Shown piece by piece: positions 1 through 7,658 of a stretch of 64,000 nucleotides of DNA. Location of the stretch: the NCBI RefSeq assembly GCF_020564355.1, contig NZ_JAJCRR010000001.1:620001-684000 (forward strand), written 5' to 3'. Every line of letters begins with the position of its first letter. The stretch's first letter is position 1. Under the pieces are notes generated by a model that saw nothing but the letters and a program-made list of their open reading frames with translations, did not search any database and was not told the DNA's origin. The translations under genes and the position numbers were made by a program. This DNA is from Lachnospira pectinoschiza (GTDB taxonomy: Bacteria > Bacillota > Clostridia > Lachnospirales > Lachnospiraceae).

Positions 1-1260
1 AAAATATAAGTAATCGGTGCGGCGGATACAGGCATCGGCATAGACAGGTGTAGAAAATAAAAGCGCATCATTGACGTAGACACAGACAGAACCGACAATA
101 TCACCGGTAAAGACAGGGGCGGCAATGCTGTCCGGTGTATTAATAACAACGTTGACAAGGTCTTCTTTACGCAGCAGCAGACGGCAGGTATCGTGAATGG
201 AAACCGGCAGTTCCTTTTCCAGCCCGTCAGTAACGGTGATGCTTTTTAGAGGAAAGTTTTTACCAATAATTTCTTCATGATTAAAATGTTCTTTCCCCCA
301 GTTTAACAGCGTGCGGCAGTCCTGCCACTTGTAGGTTTTTGAAGGCGGCCAGCCGCAGGCAAGCAGTGCTGCAATAAAGGTTTTGCCGTCATACCGGCAG
401 GCACAGACATAGCAGTAGCCGGCATTGCCGGTAAATCCGGTTTTTCCGGAGAGCACGCCGTCATACATATTTAAAAAGGCATTGGCATTGGAAACACTGT
501 AAGAACCAAACTGATGTTCCTTTGCCTGGGTAATCGCCAGGAACTCTTCATTCTGTATACAGTAGGACATGATAACGGCAAGTTCTTTTGCCGTTGTGGC
601 ATGTTCCCCGGTTTCATCAGAGGCATCCAGCCCGTTTGGTGTAATAAAATGAGTCTGTGTACAGCCTAGAGATACGGCTTTTTCATTCATCAGCCCTGTA
701 AACACGGCAACGAGGATTTTGCTTTGCTCGGTTGTGATATTTTGCAGAAAAGAAGTGTCAAATCCGGAAGGAAATGACACAAAGGAGAGGTCTTTTCCGG
801 AAAGTACGTCATACGTATCGGGATAAATGCCGGACTGAACCTGATAAATATAGTAACAGGCAGTATTTTCTGCAATAATAACTGCCGAATCATTGTGGGA
901 TTTTAACATCAGCGAATAGAGCAGATCATTTAAGGTAAACGTTTCGCCTTTCTTTGCATTTAACTGGACATCGGGCATGGAAGCGGCATAGGCGCTTGTG
1001 GTGCAGGTCATTTCCTTTAAACCGTATTCTAAGGCAATGACACAGCTCATAATCTTTGTGGTGCTTGCCATGGGGGCAGGGGTGTCTTCATTCTTTCCAT
1101 ATAAAACACGTCCCGAATCGCCGTCTAACAATACGGCATATTTTGCATGCAGCTGCAAATCGTCTTCGGCGGCAGAAACACGGATATGGGACGGCAGGAG
1201 TGCCGTAATGGAATATGTAAGGGTTGTCAGAAAAAGCACGAGGCAGAGCCATTTTTTCAT
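1..1260 (-). CDS. dacF: D-alanyl-D-alanine carboxypeptidase (DacF/PBP5 type), partial at C-terminus
   Basis: Reads from an ATG at 1260 leftward and stays open to the window edge, giving 420 visible residues. A signal peptide covers about residues 1-31, ending near VSAAED. The three active-site motifs of penicillin-binding carboxypeptidases are all present: STTK (nucleophile Ser about 66), SHN (about 121) and KTG (about 273), followed by a C-terminal PBP5-like beta domain. The enzyme trims the terminal D-Ala from peptidoglycan stem peptides outside the membrane. It is divergent from the spoIIIA operon, and in Bacillus dacF is a sporulation-linked paralogue; the exact paralogue here is inference. 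The final part of the gene lies outside the window. Confidence 0.93.
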   Translation of the reverse strand, partial: MKKWLCLVLFLTTLTYSITALLPSHIRVSAAEDDLQLHAKYAVLLDGDSGRVLYGKNEDTPAPMASTTKIMSCVIALEYGLKEMTCTTSAYAASMPDVQLNAKKGETFTLNDLLYSLMLKSHNDSAVIIAENTACYYIYQVQSGIYPDTYDVLSGKDLSFVSFPSGFDTSFLQNITTEQSKILVAVFTGLMNEKAVSLGCTQTHFITPNGLDASDETGEHATTAKELAVIMSYCIQNEEFLAITQAKEHQFGSYSVSNANAFLNMYDGVLSGKTGFTGNAGYCYVCACRYDGKTFIAALLACGWPPSKTYKWQDCRTLLNWGKEHFNHEEIIGKNFPLKSITVTDGLEKELPVSIHDTCRLLLRKEDLVNVVINTPDSIAAPVFTGDIVGSVCVYVNDALLFSTPVYADACIRRTDYLYF

Positions 1261-1305
1261 AGTGCGCTAAAACCTATCTTTTTTAATTAGATTTATGATA
1301 AGAAT

Positions 1306-1390
1306 GTGCGAAAAATGCCACCAAAGAAAAGTGGCAAATGCCACAAAAAATAAGTGACAAATGCCACAAAAAATAAGTGGCATATCACAA
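1306..1390. repeat. Tandem 23-bp palindrome-containing repeats
   Basis: Units begin at 1331, 1354 and 1377, exactly 23 bp apart. The core is GTGGCAAATGCCAC, a 6-bp inverted repeat around AA, followed by an A-rich linker. Unit 2 has one change (GTGACA) and unit 3 is degenerate (GTGGCATATCAC). A further degraded unit may begin at 1306. The array lies between divergent dacF and spoIIIAA, and unit 3 overlaps the -35 region of the proposed spoIIIA promoter, which suggests an operator array. Confidence 0.8.
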
Positions 1391-1408
1391 AAGCTGTCCA
1401 CATATATT
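1380..1408 (+). promoter_or_regulatory. SigE-type sporulation promoter for spoIIIA
   Basis: GCATATC at 1380-1386 and CATATATT at 1401-1408 are separated by 14 bp. This closely matches the Bacillus SigE consensus (KMATATT, 14-15 bp, CATACAMT). The spoIIIA operon is SigE-controlled in Bacillus, so position and function agree. The start would be near 1415, leaving a leader of about 43 nt before the spoIIIAA ATG. Confidence 0.7.
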
Positions 1409-1457
1409 GGGATAAACCAAAAAGAAACAGGCGGAGCGTCTGTAGAATGGAGGGAAA

Positions 1458-2363
1458 ATGACGGACAGAATAAAAGAAATTGAAAATTTACTGCCGGACA
1501 GGCTGAAAAACAGTCTGTTTTCAGGGATGTTTGGTTTCCGGGTTACCTATGACGGACTGGAAGAAATCCGTCTGCGGTGTGCACAGCCGCCAGAAATCCG
1601 GTTTAAGGGAAAGGATTACCGGACAGACAAAGTAATTATAGCGCCTCAGGATATCCGGCAGTGTCTGGAATATATGAGCCATTATTCCCTCTATGCGTTT
1701 CAGGAGGAAATCAGGCAGGGGTATCTGACCGTGCGGGGCGGACACCGGATTGGTGTACTAGGGCATGCCGTGCTGGAAAACGGTATCGTCACCGGACAGA
1801 CGTCCCTGTCATTTTTAAATATCCGGGTGGCGCATGAAAAAATCGGCTGTGCAGATACGGTTATGGATTTTGTATGCAAAGACGGAGTCCTGAAACATAC
1901 GCTGATTATTTCGCCGCCCTGCTGCGGCAAGACTACACTTTTGCGGGACATTGTAAGACAGCTTTCACAGGGCAGTGTGATTCCTGCAAAAAAGGTGTGC
2001 GTTGTCGATGAACGTTCTGAAATTGCCGCCTGTGTGGACGGGATTCCGCAGAATCATCTGGGAGAGCGTACCGATGTCATCGACTGCTGCCCGAAGGCAG
2101 AAGGGATGCTGATGGTAATCCGGGCGATGTCGCCGGATATTGTGGCAGTCGATGAGATTGGCGGAAAAAAAGACATAGAAGCCATTGAGTCAGTAATACA
2201 CTGCGGCTGTATCGTGATTGGTACGGTGCATGGGGCAGATGTTAAAGAACTGTATCAGAAACCGGAACTGGGTGCGCTGCTAAAACGCGGGGTATTTGGC
2301 AGATTGATTGTATTATCCGGCAAAAATGGTGCGGGAACAGTACAGGAATGTCTGGAATTATAA
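1458..2363 (+). CDS. spoIIIAA: Stage III sporulation protein AA, secretion-type ATPase
   Basis: 301 residues, ATG preceded by GGAGGG. A Walker A motif PPCCGKTT lies at about residues 153-160 and a Walker B-like segment DIVAVDEIGG near 217-226, so this is the cytoplasmic P-loop ATPase of the AA-AH complex. It is related to type II/IV secretion ATPases and is needed in the mother cell for the channel to the engulfed forespore. It is the first gene of a complete eight-gene spoIIIA operon in the canonical order. Length matches the family (about 300). Confidence 0.96.
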   Translation: MTDRIKEIENLLPDRLKNSLFSGMFGFRVTYDGLEEIRLRCAQPPEIRFKGKDYRTDKVIIAPQDIRQCLEYMSHYSLYAFQEEIRQGYLTVRGGHRIGVLGHAVLENGIVTGQTSLSFLNIRVAHEKIGCADTVMDFVCKDGVLKHTLIISPPCCGKTTLLRDIVRQLSQGSVIPAKKVCVVDERSEIAACVDGIPQNHLGERTDVIDCCPKAEGMLMVIRAMSPDIVAVDEIGGKKDIEAIESVIHCGCIVIGTVHGADVKELYQKPELGALLKRGVFGRLIVLSGKNGAGTVQECLEL

Positions 2364-2377
2364 AGGAGGAGTGAGCG

Positions 2378-2899
2378 ATGATAAAGTTATGCGGTGCAGT
2401 GTGCATTGTAGCTGGTACAACCTGTTACGGACTGTTTTATGCGTTTCAGAAAAAAAGCAGACTGTGGCGGTTAAAGCAGTTTAAGGAATCCCTGCTTTGC
2501 CTTAGCGGACAGCTGCGTGTGGCGAGAATGACCATGCCGCAGGCACTGGCACAAATCGGGCAGAAAAGCCGTTATGATTACCTTTCACAGTTTTACATCT
2601 TTGTATCGGAAAATCTGGAACAGCATACATACAGCGGATTCTGGGAAACGTGGACAGCCGGTATTGACAGCTATGTCCGCGATATTTATCTGACAGAAAG
2701 TGACAGTGAAATTTTAAAAAATATCGGAAGTATTCCGCTTCATCTGGACATTCAGATGCAGCTTGCCTTTTTGGAAGAAAATATTTTGGAACTGGAGAAT
2801 CTGATTGAAGAAACACAAAAAGATATCCGCGCCCGGTGCCGCATTTATCAGAGTGCCGGAGTTATAGCAGGACTTGTGATTGTATTAATTTTGATTTAA
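2378..2899 (+). CDS. spoIIIAB: Stage III sporulation protein AB
   Basis: 173 residues, ATG behind AAGGAGGAG, starting 14 bp after spoIIIAA. There is an N-terminal hydrophobic stretch (about 1-18), a helical middle and a C-terminal membrane segment (about 152-173, rich in I, V, L). This matches the SpoIIIAB family, thought to resemble GspF-type inner-membrane platform proteins. It belongs to the mother-cell side of the SpoIIIA-SpoIIQ channel complex. Identity rests on length, membrane layout and position between AA and AC. Confidence 0.93.
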   Translation: MIKLCGAVCIVAGTTCYGLFYAFQKKSRLWRLKQFKESLLCLSGQLRVARMTMPQALAQIGQKSRYDYLSQFYIFVSENLEQHTYSGFWETWTAGIDSYVRDIYLTESDSEILKNIGSIPLHLDIQMQLAFLEENILELENLIEETQKDIRARCRIYQSAGVIAGLVIVLILI

Positions 2900-2927
2900 A
2901 GCATCAGACCGATAAGGGGGTGGTTAT

Positions 2928-3122
2928 TTGGAGGTCAGCCTGATCTTTAAAATTGCGGCGGTCGGAATTCTGGTTTCTGTCATCAGTCAGATTTTAAAGC
3001 ACAGTGGAAGAGAAGAACAGGCGTTCTTAACAAGTCTTGCGGGGCTTCTGCTGGTGTTGTACTGGATTGTGCCGTATATCAGCGATTTATTTGAAGCCAT
3101 GAAAAAAATGTTTGAATTATAG
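2928..3122 (+). CDS. spoIIIAC: Stage III sporulation protein AC
   Basis: A 64-residue protein with two membrane segments (about 5-23 and 33-50), starting at a TTG codon at 2928 behind AAGGGGGTGG. Length and the HSGREEQA loop fit SpoIIIAC, a small membrane component of the feeding-tube channel. It sits between spoIIIAB and spoIIIAD, 11 bp before the latter. The TTG start is chosen because no ATG is usable and the ribosome binding site is well placed. Confidence 0.93.
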   Translation: MEVSLIFKIAAVGILVSVISQILKHSGREEQAFLTSLAGLLLVLYWIVPYISDLFEAMKKMFEL

Positions 3123-3133
3123 GCGGGAGAGGC

Positions 3134-3520
3134 ATGGAAGGAATCAAAGTGATTATGGCGGCGTTAGCAGGGGTGTTTCTGGCGGCGGTTTTAAAAAGCG
3201 TAAAAAGTGAAATGACGATGCTTGTCGCCGCCGGCGTATCGGTATTGATCCTGTTTTATATTCTGTCGGGACTTTCGGTAATCGTAGAGCAGTTAAAAAT
3301 GCTACAGGGGTACATCGGAATCAGCGGAAAATATATCGGAATCCTCGTTAAAATGATAGGCATTTCCTATATGACACAGCTTGCTGCAGACATCTGCCGT
3401 GACAACGGCCAGACCGCAGTGGCGGGGCAACTGGAGGTGTTTTGCAAGATCACGATTGCCGCACTGGGTATGCCGGTGGTGCTTACATTATTTGAGGTTG
3501 TGACAAAATGTATTGGGTAA
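3134..3520 (+). CDS. spoIIIAD: Stage III sporulation protein AD
   Basis: 128 residues with four hydrophobic segments, typical of SpoIIIAD, an integral membrane member of the SpoIIIA complex. It begins with ATG behind GGGAGAGG and its 3' end overlaps the start of spoIIIAE by 13 bp, implying translational coupling. There are no catalytic motifs; the role is structural in the mother-cell membrane. Confidence 0.93.
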   Translation: MEGIKVIMAALAGVFLAAVLKSVKSEMTMLVAAGVSVLILFYILSGLSVIVEQLKMLQGYIGISGKYIGILVKMIGISYMTQLAADICRDNGQTAVAGQLEVFCKITIAALGMPVVLTLFEVVTKCIG

Positions 3521-4740
3521 TAAAAGTATCGTATCGGAAAAGAAATGCGACGGGGGAAAAACGTTTTTTTGGGATCAGGGTATTGGGGGTGATGGCAGCG
3601 GTGTGTGTCAGCCTTGCGGCGGCAGGCATGAGGGCAGAACCGGTATGTGCCGCGACCGGTACGCAGATGGTATTGGAAGCGGCGGCAGATACGGCGCAGG
3701 AAGCCGGTTACGGCGATTACGATTATTCTGCCATTGACAGGGCAGTACGGCAAAACAGTGGTTACAGCATTTCTTTTCAGGAAATTATCAATCAGATAAC
3801 GGGAGAGGACGGTGTCACCGGACAGGGAATTTTTCCGGTACTGAATAAAACATTTTTACAGGTCATAACAGGCAGTAAAACCGCAGTCGTACAGATTATC
3901 ATACTGGCACTGTTTTCGGCAGCAATCCGCTGTTTCGGTCCGTCTGCATGCAAAGAGCAGATATCCGACACGGCACAGATGATTCTGTCCATATCGCTGA
4001 CGGCGGTGCTGATTGCTTCGTTTTATACGGCATGCACCATCAGCACCGATACGCTGGAGGGCTGTATCAGCGTATATAAAGCGGTTGTTCCGGTATTTTT
4101 TTCAGCGGTTGCCTTTGCATCCGGCAATGTGACGGCGGCAGTTTATTATGAAATTGTATTAATGCTCATTACCACCGTGAATCTGCTGTTTAAAAGCGTG
4201 TTAATCAAGGTGGACCAGATTTATATGCTGATTTCCATGGCAGATGCCGTTGCAAAAGAAGAACGTTTTACGAAAGCGGCGGAACTCTGTGTGCAGGTCA
4301 TGAAATGGTCGGGCAGGACGGCATTGGTTGTTTTTACAGGGCTTGGAGGCTTAAAGGGAATGCTCGTACCGGTATCGGAAACCTATAAAAAGAAAATGCT
4401 TTACCGTGCCGTGCAGACACTTCCCGGTGTGGGCAGTTCAATAGAAACGGTTACGCAGACTGTCTGGGGGGCAGCTAAAATTATTAAAAACGGTATCGGT
4501 ATGGCGGCGGTCATTGCTGTGTTGATTGTCTGTGCAGTTCCTGTTTTAAAGCTGGTACTGATGGCAGTGCTGTTTAAAGTGACAGCGGCAGTAATTGAAC
4601 CGGTGGCGGATAAAAGGGTGGTAAAGGCAGTCAATGCACTGGGAACGGCAGTCGGAATGCTTCTGATGACGGTACTGGCAGCAGTCAGTTTATTTTTACT
4701 GATGCTGGCAATGATTGTGATGATGACGGGATTACAGTAA
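3508..4740 (+). CDS. spoIIIAE: Stage III sporulation protein AE
   Basis: 410 residues. A basic N-terminus and hydrophobic segment ending near AEPVCAA (about residues 28-50) look like a signal or anchor. An extracytoplasmic region follows, then at least six hydrophobic segments from about residue 125 to the end. This is the usual layout of SpoIIIAE, a polytopic subunit of the mother cell-forespore channel. It overlaps spoIIIAD by 13 bp. The basic insert near the N-terminus (KRNATGEKRF) makes the exact start somewhat uncertain, but no better ribosome binding site follows. Confidence 0.93.
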   Translation: MYWVIKVSYRKRNATGEKRFFGIRVLGVMAAVCVSLAAAGMRAEPVCAATGTQMVLEAAADTAQEAGYGDYDYSAIDRAVRQNSGYSISFQEIINQITGEDGVTGQGIFPVLNKTFLQVITGSKTAVVQIIILALFSAAIRCFGPSACKEQISDTAQMILSISLTAVLIASFYTACTISTDTLEGCISVYKAVVPVFFSAVAFASGNVTAAVYYEIVLMLITTVNLLFKSVLIKVDQIYMLISMADAVAKEERFTKAAELCVQVMKWSGRTALVVFTGLGGLKGMLVPVSETYKKKMLYRAVQTLPGVGSSIETVTQTVWGAAKIIKNGIGMAAVIAVLIVCAVPVLKLVLMAVLFKVTAAVIEPVADKRVVKAVNALGTAVGMLLMTVLAAVSLFLLMLAMIVMMTGLQ

Positions 4741-4755
4741 GAAGGGAAGTGGACA

Positions 4756-5343
4756 ATGGAAGCTGTACTATCGTGGGTAAAACAAATTTTTATTTTGAGT
4801 ATTTTATCAACGGTTGTCACACATTTGATGCCGTCAGCAAAATATACGAAGTACGCATCGTATATCTGCGGACTGCTGATTGTCATGGTGTGTATACAGC
4901 CGCTTGCGGCAGTTTTTCACGGAGGCATTTCACCGGATAAAATTTATGAGTCTGTCATGACCTATAATCAGAGTAACCGGCTAAAGCAGGAACTGACGTA
5001 CCGGGAAGGGGATTCTGCACAGTCTGTCATGGAAGCCTATGAAAAAGAAACGGCAAAAACCGTGGAAGAATATGTACTGGAAAACGGTTATTACCCTGCA
5101 AAAACAACCGTTACGGTGGAGAAAGACAAAGACAGCAAAGATTATGGGAAGATATGCGCTGTATCAGTGGTTTTATCGGAGAAAAAAGAACAGCAGATTT
5201 CAGTTGAACAGATTGTTATCGGGGAAAGCACAGAAGAAAAAAAACAGGAAATATCGCAGGATTACAGTACACTGCGAAATGAACTGGCACAGCTTTTACA
5301 TATTACAATTTCATGTGTGGAGGTAAAACAGAAGTCCCGGTGA
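4756..5343 (+). CDS. spoIIIAF: Stage III sporulation protein AF
   Basis: 195 residues, ATG behind GAAGGGAAG. Two N-terminal membrane helices (about 8-25 and 33-52) are followed by a soluble domain rich in K, E and Q. SpoIIIAF proteins have this layout, and the soluble part has a ring-building fold related to secretion-ring proteins (family knowledge). The gene is spaced 15 bp from spoIIIAE and 22 bp from spoIIIAG, within a single transcription unit. Confidence 0.93.
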   Translation: MEAVLSWVKQIFILSILSTVVTHLMPSAKYTKYASYICGLLIVMVCIQPLAAVFHGGISPDKIYESVMTYNQSNRLKQELTYREGDSAQSVMEAYEKETAKTVEEYVLENGYYPAKTTVTVEKDKDSKDYGKICAVSVVLSEKKEQQISVEQIVIGESTEEKKQEISQDYSTLRNELAQLLHITISCVEVKQKSR

Positions 5344-5365
5344 AAACAGGAGGTGAAAAGATTTC

Positions 5366-5950
5366 ATGGCACCGATAAAATGGAACAGAATTTTTGAAAA
5401 AATTCAGAATAAATCCGGTAAAGAGAAAATAACAATAGTAGTACTTACAGGGATTTTACTGCTTGTAATTTCACTTCCGACCGGTTCAAAGTCCGGACAG
5501 ACAGAAACGAATGAAAATACACAGACCCGGCAGACCGGATTGTCAGAAAGCGCAAAAAGCTACGAAACGGTGTTGGAAGAAAAACTGGAAAAAGCATTAA
5601 AAAAAGTAGAGGGGGTCGGAGAAGTCAGTGTAGTCATCACATTAAAAAATACATCAGAAAAAATTATTGCGGCGGATTCGGATTACAGTGAAAGCGTGAT
5701 CCAGGAAAGCGACAGTGCCGGGGGCGTGCGAAGTACTACACAGCAAAGCGGAAGCACAAGCAATATTTATTACGATACGCAGGAGGGCAGTGAGCCGTAT
5801 GTCACCAAAGAAAATATGCCGGAGGTGGAGGGCATTGTCATTGTTGCAAAGGGAGGTGGTGACGGAAATGTATGCGCTGATATTACAGCCGCGGCAGAAG
5901 CACTGCTTGGAGTACCCGCACATAAAATTAAAGTTTTGAAAATGAATTAA
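5366..5950 (+). CDS. spoIIIAG: Stage III sporulation protein AG, channel ring subunit
   Basis: 194 residues with one membrane helix (about 20-36) and a large extracytoplasmic domain. A ring-building-motif half (ALKKVEGVGEVSVVITL) is followed by a Ser/Gly-rich loop and a C-terminal half. In Bacillus, AG forms a large ring in the space between mother cell and forespore. The ribosome binding site AGGAGGTG lies 12 bp before the ATG. Sequence and position agree with the family. Confidence 0.95.
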   Translation: MAPIKWNRIFEKIQNKSGKEKITIVVLTGILLLVISLPTGSKSGQTETNENTQTRQTGLSESAKSYETVLEEKLEKALKKVEGVGEVSVVITLKNTSEKIIAADSDYSESVIQESDSAGGVRSTTQQSGSTSNIYYDTQEGSEPYVTKENMPEVEGIVIVAKGGGDGNVCADITAAAEALLGVPAHKIKVLKMN

Positions 5951-5966
5951 AAATCTGGAGGTTGTT

Positions 5967-6578
5967 TTGAAAAGGATTAAAAAGAATCAGCTGATTATTA
6001 CGGCACTGGCAATTATGATAGCTGCGGCAGGCTACATAAATTACACCGGCAATTTATCGGATATTATCACGGTAAATGACACGGTAAGCACACAGGACCC
6101 GACGTCCAATCCGGTCGATGAGGTATCCGGCGACATTTTAAGCAACGATGCCGAACCGGATGAGCAGAGTCTTCAGGAACCGGGCAGTGTGGTACTCACT
6201 TCGGGTAACGGTGTGTCTTCAAGTGTGGTTTCGGAAGCAAAGTTAAACCGCGAACAGATCCGTGCAAAAAATAAAGAAACCTTACTGGAAGTTATTAATA
6301 ATGCCGCACTGACCGAGAGTGCAAAGGCAGAGGCGGTGGCGCAGCTTTCAGCAATTACGGATAATTCGGAAAAAGAAATTGCGGCGGAGCTGCTGCTTGA
6401 AGCCAAAGGCTTTTCCGATGCGGCAGTGTCCATTTTAGACGGAAACGTGGATGTTGTCATCAATCAGACACAGCTGACCGATACGCAGAAAGCACAGATT
6501 GAAGATATCGTAAAAAGAAAAACAGGAGTGGCGGCAGACAAGATTACAATAAATGTTTGCAATAATCAGAAAAATTGA
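5967..6578 (+). CDS. spoIIIAH: Stage III sporulation protein AH, partner of SpoIIQ
   Basis: 203 residues from a TTG start at 5967 behind TGGAGGT. There is one N-terminal membrane helix (about 7-24), an acidic low-complexity linker, and a C-terminal YscJ/FliF-like domain (about 90-203; QIRAKNKETLLEVINN and VKRKTGVAADKITINV). AH binds SpoIIQ across the intermembrane space. It is the last gene of the spoIIIA operon. The promoter of the next gene begins inside its last codons. Confidence 0.95.
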   Translation: MKRIKKNQLIITALAIMIAAAGYINYTGNLSDIITVNDTVSTQDPTSNPVDEVSGDILSNDAEPDEQSLQEPGSVVLTSGNGVSSSVVSEAKLNREQIRAKNKETLLEVINNAALTESAKAEAVAQLSAITDNSEKEIAAELLLEAKGFSDAAVSILDGNVDVVINQTQLTDTQKAQIEDIVKRKTGVAADKITINVCNNQKN

Positions 6579-6585
6579 TTATAAT
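6557..6585 (+). promoter_or_regulatory. SigA-type promoter for the Asp23-family gene
   Basis: TTGCAA at 6557-6562, 17 bp, TATAAT at 6580-6585. It overlaps the 3' end of spoIIIAH and would start transcription near 6592, giving a short leader before the ATG at 6624. This separates vegetative Asp23 expression from the sporulation operon upstream. Confidence 0.7.
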
Positions 6586-6623
6586 ATCTAATAAGTACAT
6601 TTCGATAATTAGGAGGTTTATCT

Positions 6624-7016
6624 ATGACGAAAGAGTTTGAAGATAGAGGAAACACTTATACAATCCGCGAGAACGTAAGCAATATCGGTGAAGTAAGAGT
6701 TGCGGATGAGGTTGTGGCAATTATCGCAGGACTTGCTGCAACAGAGATTGAAGGTGTGAAATCTATGGCAGGCAATATTACAAATGAACTGGTAAGCAAG
6801 CTGGGTATGAAGAACCTTTCCAAGGGTGTAAAGGTCAATGTCAGTGAGGAAAACGTTTCTGTTGATTTAGCACTCAATATCAGATACGGTTATGAGATTC
6901 CGGTTGTATCCAAAAAGGTACAGGAAAAGGTAAAATCTGCAATTGAAACCATGACAGGGCTTGAAGTCAGTGTCGTCAATATTAAGATTGCAGGCGTAGA
7001 TGTTGAGGCACAGTAA
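6624..7016 (+). CDS. Asp23/Gls24-family envelope stress protein
   Basis: 130 residues of the Asp23 (DUF322) family, with the conserved central region IAGLAATEIEGVKSM and the typical NIRYGYEIPVVSKKVQEKV stretch. In Clostridia this small cytoplasmic, membrane-associated protein is usually encoded just before nusB, as here. Its molecular role is not settled; family members are tied to cell-envelope homeostasis and are often abundant. An AGGAGG precedes the ATG and a strong promoter lies upstream. Confidence 0.92.
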   Translation: MTKEFEDRGNTYTIRENVSNIGEVRVADEVVAIIAGLAATEIEGVKSMAGNITNELVSKLGMKNLSKGVKVNVSEENVSVDLALNIRYGYEIPVVSKKVQEKVKSAIETMTGLEVSVVNIKIAGVDVEAQ

Positions 7017-7049
7017 ACAGGTGCCGGCGCAGCATGAAAGTGGAAGAAT

Positions 7050-7085
7050 CCGTAAGATATTTTTTTGACATATCGGACGGGTTTT
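7050..7085 (+). terminator. Possible terminator hairpin after the Asp23 gene
   Basis: CCGTAAGATAT at 7050-7060 pairs with ATATCGGACGG at 7070-7080, with a 2x2 internal loop, followed by GTTTTCC. The U-run is short, so readthrough into nusB is likely. The 210-bp gap between the Asp23 gene and nusB holds no gene I can support. Confidence 0.4.
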
Positions 7086-7226
7086 CCATTTTTATGTGCG
7101 GATTTCAGACAGATTTTAGGCGATTGTCCGCAGACAGGGCAATGGAAAAGTGTTTACTTGGAATCAATTCTTGTTTGGTTTCAAGATATTTTTTTGTAAA
7201 GCTGTTTTACAGCAGAAAGGACAACA

Positions 7227-7625
7227 ATGACAAGATCGGTAATCAGGGAACATATTTTTAAGCTGCTGTTTCGTGTGGAATTTCATGATGCACACGAACT
7301 GGACGGACAGATTCGTCTGTATATGAACGAACTTGGAACAATCAGCGAGGCTGACTGCAAATATATTACAGAGAAAACACAGACGATTGCAGCACTGCTT
7401 CCTGAAATAGATGAAAAAATTAACAGTGTATCGGAAGGCTGGCCGGTAAACAGACTGGGTAAGGCAGAACTTGCCATTATGCGTCTTGCCGTTTATGAAA
7501 TGCTGTATGATGAGGATATTCCGGTAAATGTGGCGATTAACGAAGCCGTGGAACTGGCAAAAAATTACGGCGGGGATAATGCACCGTCTTTTGTAAACGG
7601 TGTGCTTGCAAAGCTTGCAAAATAG
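7227..7625 (+). CDS. nusB: Transcription antitermination factor NusB
   Basis: 132 residues, ATG behind AGAAAGGA. The all-helical NusB fold is recognisable from the N-terminal RSVIREHIFKLLF and the conserved C-terminal segments RLAVYEMLYDEDIPVNVAINEAVELAK and FVNGVLAKL. With NusE it binds boxA of rRNA operons and supports antitermination. It opens a compact group with xseA, xseB, ispA and dxs. Confidence 0.96.
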   Translation: MTRSVIREHIFKLLFRVEFHDAHELDGQIRLYMNELGTISEADCKYITEKTQTIAALLPEIDEKINSVSEGWPVNRLGKAELAIMRLAVYEMLYDEDIPVNVAINEAVELAKNYGGDNAPSFVNGVLAKLAK

Positions 7626-7658
7626 AAAAAAGGCAGCGTCTGCGGAAAGGAGAAAAAT

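Noticed and set aside
998..1270. A 90-codon + strand frame at the left end
   Set aside because: Antisense to dacF, whose active-site motifs are all intact on the other strand.
1306..1390. CRISPR-like reading of the 23-bp tandem units
   Set aside because: No spacers: units are contiguous repeats with an A-rich linker, and there are no cas genes.
4401..4886. A 161-codon - strand frame rich in Thr/Ala/Ile
   Set aside because: Antisense to the end of spoIIIAE and start of spoIIIAF; composition reflects reversed hydrophobic codons.
7034..7261. A 75-codon open frame between the Asp23 gene and nusB
   Set aside because: No ribosome binding site, overlaps nusB by 35 bp, contains the possible terminator hairpin, and the Phe/Cys-rich translation resembles no family I know.
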